Assembly: GCA_018398765.1 (NCBI GenBank)
Contig: JAHBMJ010001360.1
Span: 1 to 31,538, forward strand
DNA length: 31,538 nt
Origin: Chromera velia
Taxonomy: Eukaryota > Sar > Chromeraceae
Direction of reading: 5' to 3'
The first letter of the stretch is position 1. Each line of letters begins with the position of its first letter. Below, piece after piece: positions 20,773 to 30,961 of the stretch. The notes beneath the pieces are model-generated. The model saw only the letters and a program-made list of their open reading frames with translations. It had not been told where the DNA came from and ran no database searches. Made by a program: the position numbers and the translations under genes.

Positions 20773-23700
20773 GGAGCTAGAGTGGTGCTTCAGGTGCGTC
20801 TCTCTGGAGGTCTCATCATGCTCAACGGCTGTTGTTTGATGCTGCTGATTCATTGTTTGTTAAGTGGTGTGAGCGGTGGTTAGAATTCGCTCCTACAAGA
20901 TTTGCGTTTTACCTTAAATCTGTTCGTGATCGATTACAAGCATATGGAGTGCCCGTCTGCACATGTTCGAATAGTAAAAATGTATTGTATATGATGTTTT
21001 CTCCTTTCTTTCATCGTGGTCCTTATATTGAGTGTACATCTCAATTTGTATCTCAAAGATTGAGAGGGCACGTGAATGCAGCATTTTCTTTAACTTGTTG
21101 GGGTGGGCAATAAGCAATGCATGCTTCTTGTCTGTACATCGCTTTTTTGTCTGACTCTTTATATTTATGGATGTTGATGCCAGTGTGCCATATAGCTGAC
21201 GCAAATGGATGGACTTCTAGAAAGCTCTTGCTGGTAACAGAAGCCTTGGTAATCTTACAGCTGCAGCCCTCTCTGAATATGAAAAGAAATCCTTGTAATT
21301 GTGCCATTGGTAACAAATCAATGATTCATGTACCTGTGCAGGGCGAACACTCGCCGTCGCAGCGCTCGAGAAAGGGCAGGCAGGGGCAAGATGCTTCGTC
21401 CAAGGCTGCGTTGCCGAGATCGTTGTGTCCTCTCTCTTTGCGGGAGATGATCATCAAAATTCCGTAGGGAGGGTGGAAGAAAGAGGATTTTATTAGAAGA
21501 GCAGATGCAATTGGGGCTATGGGTGGGGCTGGGTCGTTGGCTTATCATCTGTGGCTTCGATCTTTTCTGGGAAGGCGAAGAAGATCGAAACAGCAATTGA
21601 GGTGGTTGCCAGTTGAGAAAGAAGATTTAATTGCAGTTGTCAGGCAAGAGTTGCAGTATGCAGATGTTGAGTTCTTTCGAACACTGTTTGTGTTGAATGT
21701 CAATCGCTTATGTTTGTTGAGGGAATGGAAGTTATCTGATATCCTTTCATCTGTTTCTGTTTTTGATTTTCGTGTCCCAAACGTCTCTCTTCCTCTTATC
21801 CTTAAGGTTGTTCGTGGATGCTTGTCCAGTCTTTTCTCTTCTTTTTCTTTTTCTACGCCTCTTCAAATTCGTCTACGCTCAGCTGAAGCCCTGAACTTGC
21901 TCAAATTGCTAAAAAATGAGAAGGAGGCTTCGTTGAGCTTGAACGATAGGGATGCGGATTTCAATGCAGCACAGATGGATGAATACAATTGCGAAAGGTT
22001 GATTCGTGAATTCAATCTAGAGCAATATGAAGGGCACGTGTGTGTACTCTTGTCCACGTCTCCTTTGCTGAGTGATGCTCTGTCTCTCCCTCTTTTCTAG
22101 AATTGCAAAACTCCTTTTCTCAGTAAGGCAATCTGATTTATTAAGAGCATGCAAGAAAGAAGGAAGAAGGATTATTGCTCGGTTACCAAATAGTGAGCCA
22201 CATCTAACAGAAGAAAGAAATATAAAGTTGAAAAAACACTTACAGGAATGGAAAAAAACTTTTGAGTCAGCAGTGGACTCAACTCAAGCAAGAAAAGGCC
22301 TATTTCCATTGCTCATTTGTCTGCCTTCGGCCTCTTTGATGCGCCGTCTAAGAAAGTTTTTGTCAATTGTGTTGGTTGATTGCTCTAAGGGTGATTTGGC
22401 TTTTATGTGCCCAAGGGCTTATAAGCATTTTGCGGTTTTTGAGCTCTTTCCTGCCTCTAAAGCATTTGAGCATTTGATGGAGGAACAAGTAAAAGAAAAG
22501 TCAAGTCGATGGTTTCGGTCTGCTTGGCCAAAGGTACTGCAGGAAGCAGCTGAAGTCTTCCCTCCTAGAAGTAAAGCATCTCACCAGTGGGGGCTTAGGG
22601 TAGCTTTTCCGAAAAAAAAATCTTGGAACGAGGAAGGAAAGCCTCCAAGTGGTTGAGAAGAAATGAAATTTTGTCCTTTGTCTTCGTATTTTCATCATGC
22701 TTGGAGAAAGGCTCTTTCTGTTGTTTGTCGGGCTCTGAATCTTTTAATATCTTCTATGTCTCCTCATACCACATTAACAGCACCTGATCAATTTACCACT
22801 GCAGTAGACAGATTGAATTCAGGAGAGTCAGATTTAATATGCAAACAATTTTCTTTGTATAATCTACAAGGCCCGGCTCATGAAGTAAAACTGTCTGTGA
22901 GAATAGAAGATATTAAAGAGTTTTTCCCTTCATGCCCGCATGAAGAAATACTTCAGGAAGTGAATAAATGCATCCGTAAAGTACACGAGGAAAAGAGAGC
23001 GAGGTTTGTATGTTTTCCGAGGCGATTGGTTGAGAGAGTTTTTTGTCGGCAAATTAGACCTAGAGGTGGCCGATTTTTGGCATCATCTGTGCATGTGCGC
23101 CCCATCCCGTTCTTTTCATCACGTTGCAATTATTTTCATGCTGATGCCCTTCCTTTGTGATGGGTGTCTGAGTTCTTGAAACTTGATTTTGAGATTTGTT
23201 ACATTAGAGTGGGTAAATGGTTTCTTCATTAGAAGGAAAGGTAGCCACAGGCCGGGGGTGCCAGTGTCTCCAGGGGGGACGCAGTTTTATGTTGCCCGCA
23301 AAGAGAGGCAATAGCTAGGGCAATAGGCTTAATATAGGGGTGTGGATTCTTTTAGAACTGATGCATGGTTAATAGTTTGTTGGATTGATGATCGTCTGAT
23401 TGTGCTTCGACATCAGGAGCAGCTTTCACTTAGCCAATCTCCTTTTCTTTCTGCTTTCCTTAATCCATAATTTTATGCTCCTACGTGCAAGCTTGTGCAG
23501 CAAGAAAAGAATGACTTCTTGCAGTTTCATTTGTTGGTGTGTTCAGTCACTGCAAGACTGTTTTGTATGCCTAAGAAGTCAGTAGCTCCTTTACCTCGCT
23601 ATATGCATGCAGCTGCTACTCATCCAAATTTTTTGAAAAAAAAGATTTTGAAAGGTCATTTCATGCATGCGATATTGTATTATGTCGGTCTCCCATCCAT

Positions 23701-23838
23701 GTTAATTACTGTAATACATGATTTAATTAATGAGTTGTGCCGTTTTGGGTACCCACGAGAGTTGTGTGTACATAGAGCGAGGGATGTGTATTACATATTG
23801 TTTCGTTTGCTGTTGCTGGGCTATTTATCAGATTGATT
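20773..23838 (+). pseudogene. Penelope-like element EN-RT gene with N-terminal GIY-YIG
   Basis: A GIY-YIG nuclease lies first, about 20985-21278. It reads VLYMMFS..GPYIECTS (YIE for YIG), then QRLRGH, and after in-frame TAA 21111 TEALVILQLQPSLN, carrying the expected Glu and the PxLN ending. The RT follows: a SKGDLAF motif (near 22378) resembling the DKG region of Penelope-like RTs, motif A DIKEFFPSC at 22909, motif B as [TAG]PQAGGASVS near 23242, and motif C WIDDRLIVL with the Asp pair at 23387-23392. A GT-AG intron of about 60 nt ends in CTCTTTTCTAG at 22100. Stops: TAA 21111, TAG 21465, TGA 22654, TGA 23158, TAG 23230, TAG 23242, TAG 23335, TAA 23468. One frameshift lies between motifs B and C. 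The end is TGA 23836. It copies RNA into DNA primed at a nicked target; this copy is probably inactive because of the frameshift. Confidence 0.8.
22043..22100 (+). other. Intron inside the Penelope-like gene
   Basis: The interval starts GTGTGTACTC and ends in a polypyrimidine stretch CTCTCCCTCTTTTCTAG. Splicing at CACGT|GTGTGT joins the frame ending ..EQYEGHV to IAKLLFSVRQ and skips the frame's stop. The exact donor is uncertain by a few bases because of the GTGTGT run. Confidence 0.65.
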
Positions 23839-23905
23839 AGAAGAGTGTGAAAGCGTAGGCAATATGCCCTTGTGTGCTGTTGGTGTTGCCGGGCCGTGAG
23901 GCCTG

Positions 23906-23999
23906 GTAATGCCAACAGCTCTTCGTTCTCTTCGTACTTGTCGGCATGTGCAAGCGCATGCCTCCAAGCACTTCGTTCACTTCGAGCTGTTGGCGTTAC
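23906..23999 (+). repeat. Hairpin at the 3' end of the Penelope-like region
   Basis: Sixteen-base arms GTAATGCCAACAGCTC and GAGCTGTTGGCGTTAC differ by one position (G-T in RNA) and enclose about 62 nt, which contains a smaller GGCATG..CATGCC stem. The left arm is also the inverse of 17580-17606 in direct repeat copy 1. An inverted fragment of the repeat is therefore joined to its start here. Confidence 0.7.
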
Positions 24000-24775
24000 G
24001 TTTGATTTGGTGTGTATGTAGGTGCGTGTTGGTGTTGCATTATGTTGTATGCATGCTAGTGTTGCTTTTTAAGGCCTCTTGTATGATATACAGTGAGAAT
24101 AATCTGCGCGCGCGCACGTTTGACCATAAAATTCGATCAAAAGCATACGTGCGTTATTGCATTGGATCAAGTGACTGATGCTAGCCGGATGGCTTTCTTT
24201 TGAAGCATCCTTGCTTGTCAGTCATAACAAACCGAGACCTTAAAAAGAAAGTCGGCGCAGTGAAGACTATTGACTAGATTGTCCATCTAGCCTATAACTT
24301 ATCTTATAAGCTAGTTAGTTCAAAGTCATGTTACCACGATTTGGCGGGGTGGCGGGCAGCTTGACCTGGCGGGGCCCTAGAGTCTATTAATGCTTGGACC
24401 CCCCTACCAACGAAAGAAATACTCGCGAAAGGAAAGTCTACCATGCTCTTATATCCCCGTTCACCCCCCACCAGCCCCCTACCACCACCCGCCAGCCTCC
24501 TGCCACCACCTGCCGCCTGGATCTGCCACCTCAAGCAGTTGGTTCACACAGTTCTCTCTACCCAAACCCATTGGTTGATATTGGTTAGCATAGAATGGCA
24601 ATGAGAAAAAGGGGGCTGATCAAATAAAGAGTTTCTCACAGAGTTTGACTAAGGCCGGACATACAGCGCCTATCATATGGGCACCATACGCGACCACTCG
24701 CCACATATCCTTCCCACTTAGCTGTATCTGTAGCCACCGCAGGGGTCTTGCTCCTCTGAGGTGGTTAAAGCCTGC
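23951..24775 (+). repeat. ~830 bp direct repeat, copy 2 (possible pseudo-LTR)
   Basis: It matches 17558-18388 and begins about 110 bp after the stop of the Penelope-like gene. It runs straight into the left arm of the 24718-27185 inverted-repeat element, whose outer 57 bp it shares. The repeat therefore ends inside the second exon of that fragment. Confidence 0.8.
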
Positions 24776-24945
24776 ATCCAACGAGCACAACAGATGCACA
24801 TCACTGCACTGACCTTATCTGTAGCGGATAACACAGACGGAAGAGCCTCTGGGTGGACCTGGAGGCTCTTTGTTAGCCACTCACACAAACTGTCACATAT
24901 AATTATTAAGAAGGCAACAGACTCTTCAGCCCCACAAACAAATCC
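24722..24945 (-). pseudogene. Two-exon gene fragment, left arm
   Basis: Exon a (24945-24814) follows ACTTCAG and reads GFVCGAEESVAFL..LCEWLTKS.QVHPEA..SATDK. A 42-nt intron (GTCAGT..GATGCAG) precedes exon b (24771-24722), which reads ALTTSEEQDPCGGYRY. The fragment has no start codon that I can support and lacks a donor after exon b (CTAAG, where copy 1 at 18340 has GTAAG). The family is not recognised. Confidence 0.55.
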
Positions 24946-25424
24946 CTGAAGTATCAATATTGGCTACAGCCGGCTACAATGCAAAAAAACAAAGAAGATG
25001 CATTGTTTAACACAGTGGAAGAGAGGACAAGAAGCCTACTCGGTATTATAAAGGGACTGCTGGAGGGGCAGACAGGTCTAGAGACAGGTGTTACTCATAC
25101 CGTCTCCAGATGAGGTTACACTCGACCCATCGCAAGGGTCTTATCTCAAAAACCACTGCAAAAGGTGAAACCTGGATACAGAACAGAGTTCACGGGTATT
25201 GTAGAAAGAGAACTGTACCAGTTTACTAGAAGGATCTGCTTCCCAGCTACTCTTGTACATTGAGAACAATTCAGACTGGGTGTGACTGAATGTATATTTC
25301 ACGAGATATACCTAACCAGTTAGGTAAGTGCCTCAGGGGGCCCTTTAGGGGGTCCGTAAATTTGATTGATGCATACCATCGGGGGCTTGGGCATATCTTG
25401 TGCAGGTGCATGCACGCATGATGC

Positions 25425-25790
25425 AAATTATTCAGCCTTTCGGGGCTGGGTTTTTGGCAAAAGACACTGTATGCATCTGATGCAAGCAAGTTTGCGAACC
25501 GCCCCGGAAAGCAAGAAAAATGAGAACTGCACGATTGACGTACGCTAGCCAGCCTTGCGCTGACCCCCCCCCCCCGCGGGAAAAAACATGCGTAGAACCC
25601 CTCCCTCCGCCGGGAGTAAGAGCATGGACGGCCATCTGACGTATGCATGGCCCAAATTCAGCCTTTCGGGGCCGGGTTTTTGGCAAAAGACACTGCGCAT
25701 GCATCTGACACAAGCAAGCTTGGGAACAGCCCCGGAAAGCAAAAAAAATGAGAACTGCACGATTGACATAGATTGACGCACGCCGGCTAT
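25425..25790. repeat. ~235 bp tandem duplication with C-run and polyA words
   Basis: ATTCAGCCTTTCGGGGC..GGGTTTTTGGCAAAAGACACTG..GCATCTGA.. occurs at about 25431-25550 and again at about 25661-25780. Both copies end in GAGAACTGCACGATTGAC. A third, partial copy of the first words is at 26151-26190. Between them lies C12GCGGGAAAAAA, which recurs as C8GCGGGAAAAAA near 26085. Confidence 0.8.
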
Positions 25791-25799
25791 GGACAGTTC

Positions 25800-25915
25800 A
25801 GTGTATGGGAAGCAATTACTGCAATTGCAATTATTGCAATTAATTGGAAGCAATAATTGCTTACTGGCATCTAGCTCTCAGCAATTTATTGCAATTAATT
25901 ATATACTTTAGGGGT
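25800..25915. repeat. TTGCAATT palindrome cluster
   Basis: Overlapping GCAATTATTGCAATTAATTG, GCAATAATTGC and GCAATTTATTGCAATTAATT words give several small self-complementary stems in about 100 bp. Confidence 0.75.
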
Positions 25916-26204
25916 CTGAAAGATGTTAAAGAAATGCTAGTAAACAGCGGTGATGCGGCGCCGGCGCCATGATCGTGCGCCGCGTCGCGCATGTGGGCAG
26001 GCCCATGGTGCTGCATTAGTGCATGTGGTGCATAGTAGCACTGACCCCCCCCTGGGTACCCCCAGGAAAAAAATAATGCGGAACCCCCCCCCGCGGGAAA
26101 AAAACCCGGAGTAGCCCGGGGTTGAGCACCATCTGACGTACGCATAGTGCAAATTCAGCCTTTCGGGGCTGAGTTTTTGGTGAAAGACTAGCGTGCAGGC
26201 ATAT

Positions 26205-26400
26205 GTATGGGCTGGGGTATTTTTGTTTTGTAAGTGCCCCCCACTTCCCTTTCCGGGGCTATGCACGCGTGGGCTGGGATATTTCTGTTTTGTAAGTGCT
26301 CCCCGCTTGGGCCGCTTCGCTTTCCAGGGCTATGGTTGGGCTGGGGTATTTCTGTTCTATAAGTGCCCCCCGCTTCGCTTTCCGGGGCCATCTCAGCAGA
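26205..26400. repeat. Tandem array, three units of ~55-75 bp
   Basis: The unit is GGGCTGGGGTATTTCTGTTTT followed by TAAGTGCCCCCCGCTTC and CTTTCCGGGGC. Three copies start near 26209, 26270 and 26338. The small ORFs across it are repeat artefacts. Confidence 0.85.
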
Positions 26401-26430
26401 GCTGAGCTGCCTCCCCGCGAGGCGATTGCA

Positions 26431-26597
26431 TGAGCTTTCTGAGCCGATTTTGAAAGCCGATTTTGAACAGTGACGTACGCACGTACGGGCGTGCGGCGGT
26501 TAGGCCGGGCCCATGCACGCACGCGCGCGCCCCCCCGGCCTGATGGGCGTGCGTCACTGTTCAGAATCGGCTTTCAAAATCGGTTCCGAAAGCTCAA
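26431..26597. repeat. Long hairpin, ~50 bp arms
   Basis: 26431-26482 (GAGCTTTCTGAGCCGATTTT..AACAGTGACG) is the inverse of 26549-26596 with only a few mismatches. The loop is GC-rich with CGCGCGCG and C7. It lies just inside the right arm of the larger inverted-repeat element. Confidence 0.85.
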
Positions 26598-26961
26598 GAC
26601 GAGCTCAACGAGACACATTCAGTCACACCCAGTCTAAATTGTTCTCGATGTATATATACAGGAGTGGCAGGGAAGCAGATCCTTCCAGTAAACTGGTATA
26701 GTTGTGTTCCTGCAAGTTGAACACACCTAGACTCTGCGGTCTGTCCGGGATTCACGTTTTGGTGTGGCTGTAAGGTGAGACCCTTTCGATGGGTCGAGTG
26801 TGACCTTATTTCAAGATGGTCTGAGCAACACCTGTCTGCCCCTCCATCAACACCTTTTTGTCACCAAGTAAGCTGCTTTCGCTCTGCCCAGCCGTGCTAG
26901 GCAACGTTTCTTCCTTGCTTCTTTGCATTTAAACTGGCTGCATTGAACGTTGATGCTTCTG

Positions 26962-27180
26962 GGATTTGTTTGTGGGGCTGAAGAGTGTGTTGCCTTCTTG
27001 TGGGAGCGTCTGTGCGAATGGAGAGAAAAGAGCCCCCAGGTCCACTCAGATGCTGTCGCAACTGGGTCATCCGCTACAAAGAAGGTCAGTTGACTGTTCA
27101 ACATCTCTTGAGTGCGCAAAATGCAGGTTTCAGCACCAAGATCCTTTGGGCAGGTGCCAGGTACACACAGCTGTGGGTGA
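26962..27180 (+). pseudogene. Two-exon gene fragment, right arm
   Basis: Exon a (26962-27084) reads GFVCGAEECVAFLWERLCEW followed by EKSPQVHSDA and SATKK. The intron is again 42 nt (27085-27126, GTCAGT..AATGCAG), and exon b starts 27127. The acceptor before exon a has become CTTCTG instead of CTTCAG. Amino-acid identity with the left-arm copy is clear over exon a and weaker in exon b. Confidence 0.55.
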
Positions 27181-27235
27181 CACTGTGCAGGATATGTGCC
27201 TATATCATCGGACCGACTGCATTGCTTGCTGACTA

Positions 27236-27745
27236 ACTGACTGACTGACTGACTGACTGATTTTTCGTTCTCTCTTCTAGCTCGCCTGCCTGCCTGTCTG
27301 CCTGTCTACGACTGACTGACTGCCTGTTCGTTCTCTCTTATAGCCTGCCTGCCTGCCCGTCTGCGTGTCTGTATGTCTACGACTGACTGACTGCTTGTCC
27401 GTTCTCTCTTCTAGCCTGCCTGCCTGCCCGTCTGCGTGTCTGTCTGTCTACGACTGACTGACTGCCTGTCCGTTCTCTCTTCTAGCCTGCCTGCCTGCCT
27501 GCCTGTCTGCCTGTCTACGACTGACTGACTGCCTGTTCGTTCTCTCTTCTCGTTTGCCTGCCTGCCTGCCTGGCAGTGCCTGTCTGCCTGTCTACGACTG
27601 ACTGACTGTCTGTTTGTTCTCTCTTCTCGTTTGCCTGCCTGCCTGTCTGCCTGCCTGTCTACGACTGACTGACTGCCTGTTCATTCTCTCTTCTCGTTTG
27701 CCTGCCTGCCTGTCTTTCTGTCTGTCTGTTTATCTCTCTGCCTAT
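27236..27745. repeat. CTGA/CCTG minisatellite with splice-acceptor-like units
   Basis: Seven units of about 65-78 bp are each built of GACTGACTGACTGCCTGT, TCGTTCTCTCTTCTAG or TCTCG, then CCTGCCTGCCTG and CTGTCTAC. The TTCTCTCTTCTAG word resembles a 3' splice site in the first four units and drifts to TTCTCG in the last three. Confidence 0.9.
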
Positions 27746-28085
27746 CTGTCTATGCAACAGATACAAAGACTTTGCAGGGTATGCCTGAGGTGTTATGTTT
27801 CTTGGCGGGGATTCACTGTGTCTGGCGGGACGTGGCGGGGCAAGCGTACTGGCGGGAGGGGAAGGTTTGTCAAAGTCCATCCCCACCATGAAAAGCCCCG
27901 CTAGATCGTGGCGACACCACCTTTAAACAACAATTTCTCATGAACTAGAAAGCATGAATGGCCCGCCAGAATAGAAATGGAATTTCCAACATGTTCTATA
28001 CCTATAACTTTTATGTAGCATAAGTCTAAACTATTATCTTAACTAGTTAGGAAGCCGGCCAAACTAGGGGTACCTATAATGTTCA
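27746..28085. other. No gene; GGCGGG-rich patch then AT-rich spacer
   Basis: 27800-27910 has repeated TGGCGGG words on both strands, similar in composition to the GGCGGGGTGGCGGGC block of the 830 bp repeat but not clearly homologous. The remainder has no supported feature. Confidence 0.4.
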
Positions 28086-28087
28086 TC

Positions 28088-28158
28088 CTAGTGCTACCCC
28101 CTAGGACAGATTTCTCACGTGAGATTTCCCATGGATTTCCTTAGGATTTCCCTCTAGG
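28088..28158 (-). repeat. GGAAATC-family fragment
   Basis: It starts with TAGTGCTACCCCCTA, the inverse of 17401-17415, and continues with GATTTC words (GAGATTTCCCATGGATTTCC). It is a third member of the family seen at 15200-17415. Confidence 0.75.
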
Positions 28159-28226
28159 CGTGGTTTCAATATATTATATTTTCTCAAGTTTGAAGATATA
28201 ATATAAATATATAATATAAGTTAACT

Positions 28227-28233
28227 TCATATA

Positions 28234-28268
<35 letters not shown>
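28227..28268. repeat. (GATT)n microsatellite
   Basis: About ten GATT units. The following 28269-28647 contains no gene that I can support. Confidence 0.95.
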
Positions 28269-28647
28269 ATATACTTTCATACTATGGAATTGAAACACGA
28301 ACCTATATGCTTAGCTGGCTTTCTCCCCACTGGCCATGTACTTCACAGTAACTGTTACAGTGATAAGTGATTTAGTGGTGCCCTTGAGCACTGTCGCCGT
28401 TTTGTTTTGTAGAGGTCGCCCCCGCAAACGGCAGGGGGATGTGCCCCATCGCTAAGGCTCAGACCACACCCCGTAGCCCACCTGGAATCTCTTCCAGGCC
28501 GTTTTCAATCAACTTCTTTATTGCACACACACAGCCTAAGCTTTTATATATGATGTGCTTTACACATTACGCTTCTTTTTTAACTAGAAAAGGTACGATC
28601 ATCGATTCATTATCACTTGCATGACAAGATCAAGATCAAAAACCCCT

Positions 28648-29085
28648 TCATAGTTGCTTTCTTACTGACTTGACAAATAAGATGAAAAGGAAAAAGATGA
28701 ATATCAGCCTGAGAACAATAACAGAGGGAACAATATTGAAAGATTTAGTTTTTTTTGTGTGTTTGTCTGTGTTCCATCTATCTGAGCGGGTCAATTTTTC
28801 TTTGTTCCTTTCTCTTAAAGGAGCGATGGGCTTTAATACTCTTCTCTCTTCTGGTTGGGTTAGACTCTTTGCTTTTTCGATTCCATACTCAATGTTTGGC
28901 GACTCAATAATAAACAAAGATCTACTAAAAGAAAGAGATCACAAACCTTCATGCAAGTTCTTAGGCCTTCACACTGAGCTTCCAATCGGTTCATCTTTCT
29001 TTTCCCCTTTCCGTATTTGGGCCAAGTAGCGCAACCCTTCTCTTCTTATTGGATCTCTTCTTTTTCCTTTTTTCCACTCAAGATG
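28648..29085 (-). other. Possible minus-strand coding region, uncertain frame
   Basis: Two readings are protein-like. One continuous frame runs from about 29080 to a TGA near 28788 and contains LEAQCEGLRTCMKVCDLF, with several TAA in frame. The other starts after CTCTTTCTTTTAG (28924) as a ~90-residue ORF with IIESPNIEYGIEKAKSLTQP. The second would need a 22-nt intron from GTTTGTG. Composition is low-complexity Lys/Glu-rich, and neither reading has a recognised domain. Confidence 0.25.
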
Positions 29086-29132
29086 AGGCCCCCCTTGCTC
29101 AGAGACGGAGAGAAGAGAACAACAACCGTCGC

Positions 29133-29640
<508 letters not shown>

Positions 29641-30031
29641 CGATGCTTCCGTTTCTTCCTTTTGAATATCATGGACTTGGTTCACTCTTAGCCTTTCATT
29701 ACTTTCAGCGCTGGGTGCAACGGAGATAAAAACCTCTCTTCTGGTTGGCTCTCTTCATTTCTATTTCCTTATACTTAAGAAGAAACCAGTTGTAACAAAA
29801 CAGGACCTGGTGCAGAAAATCTATGAACGGACTCCTAGCAACATGACAGAGAAAGAACGGGACCAAGTATGACTTTAAAGATGATGATAGAATAGAGAAA
29901 GCAAATGAATCAATCGAATGCAGAAAATGGAACGAGCAAAAACATCTTCCCTCTATCTTACTTTTCCTTGTTGAAAGAGATATCGAAAGGTCTCTCTCGC
30001 CTTATCTCTCACCTCTTCAGGAAATGTTCTT

Positions 30032-30588
30032 TCACTGTGAGAGATCGTATACAAAGTCAATGTTTATCTCGTTCCCCTCTCCTCTTCTGTGTGCCTCTCT
30101 GATCTCTTTCAAAAACAAAGTCTCGAGAGCCTGCAAAGTGCCTTTCACAACCTGTAGAAGGATTCCATTCCTCATCAGGGATTCCTATTCTTCCAGGATA
30201 CCCTTCATCCTTTCCACCAGTCTGTCTCCGTGGATGCAGTCCTCAAGGAACTATAACCCTCCTTGCTGGAGGAAAGCAACTTTCCTTCCTTCACCGGTCG
30301 CGGTTCTCACACTCTCTAAGAGCCTGGCAGCAATCACGCTACCAAAACTCTTTTTCATGTAGAGTTTAACTATCTCTTCTGCCCACTTTCTCTCTGTTTC
30401 AGAAACTTTCACTTGATGGGACTCTCTCTCCATGGAGGTGGCAAAGCAGCCGTGCGAAGGATGCCAAGATGTGGGGGTGGCTTTAGGGTTAGGGCTTGCG
30501 GTAGCGCTTGCCCTGTCCACGGCCTTTGAATCTAGGATTTTCTTATTATTGCCAAAGCCTCTTTGACTTGCGCGCCATTCAGGTGTGT
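30032..30588 (-). CDS. Putative gene or exon, unknown protein (two in-frame TAG)
   Basis: It follows an acceptor-like ATTCTGCAG at 30589-30597. The frame reads ..GNNKKILDSKAVDR.., then a helical stretch KVSETERKWAEEIVKLY, SVIAARLLESVRTATGE and KVAFLQQGGL, then TAG 30253, FLEDCIHGDRLVERMKG.., TAG 30187, and ESLMRNGILLQVVKGTLQALE. It ends ..VYDLSQ at TGA 30034. There is no frameshift. The protein is not recognised. It is not embedded in an element that I can delimit, so it may be a host gene, which would make its TAG codons informative. A second frame overlaps its first 60 nt. Confidence 0.5.
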
Positions 30589-30954
30589 CTGCAGAATTTC
30601 AAAGCGCTGCTTAGAATACAGGCTTAGCTTCCACGTGCTTTTGCTGGAGACGGTATGATTCTTCACTCTGCTCTTCATGAGATACGTCACGCTTCGTCTG
30701 TGTCTCCTGCACTTCTCTCTACTTCTTCTGGGAATATCTCTTTGACCGGCGCATCTTCTTTCTTTTCTTCTCTTCTGAGAATTCCTTGCTTGTCTGCAGA
30801 GAAGTTTCGGGCGGCGGTTAGGACTCTTTCTCTTGGGTAGGCTGAAGCCGCAGTGAAGCATGCAGTATACCCGTTCAACGTCTCCAACAAACACTGACAA
30901 ACAATCCCTGAGTCTTTCCACAATTGGCAAAGAATATGCACAGGGCACTGTCAA
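30589..30954 (-). CDS. Putative upstream exon(s), two competing frames
   Basis: One frame (30954-30532) is Lys/Arg-rich in the middle (QKRRKERRC) and ends with FEILQTHLNGAQVKEALAII, then TAG. The other (30941-30687) holds NFSADKQGILRREEKKEDAP and ends at TGA 30689-30687. They overlap over about 250 nt, so at most one is coding here, probably joined by splicing to the frame at 30588-30032. No family recognised. Confidence 0.3.
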
Positions 30955-30961
30955 GAAGTAT

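Larger units (their letters stand above)
24718..27185. mobile_element. Element with ~570 bp inverted arms carrying duplicated exons
   Basis: The left arm 24718-25292 is the inverse of 26615-27185. Both hold CAGTTTACT-AAGGATCTGCTTCCC, GTGTGACTGAATG at the inner end, ACACTCGACCCATCG and a two-exon fragment. The 1.3 kb between the arms is itself repetitive: a tandem duplication, C-runs, a 55-75 bp tandem array and a hairpin. It could be a foldback transposon that captured exons, or an inverted duplication of a host gene fragment. No transposase is seen. Confidence 0.65.

Noticed and set aside
26151-26400. Small ORFs of 60-70 codons on both strands
   Set aside because: Products of the 55-75 bp tandem units, with no conserved frame outside the array.
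27236-27745. CRISPR-like periodic array
   Set aside because: Units are built of the same short words with no unique spacers, and the window is eukaryotic; it is a minisatellite.
30480-30500. Telomere-like TTTAGGGTTAGGG
   Set aside because: Less than two full units inside a coding-like stretch; not a telomere.
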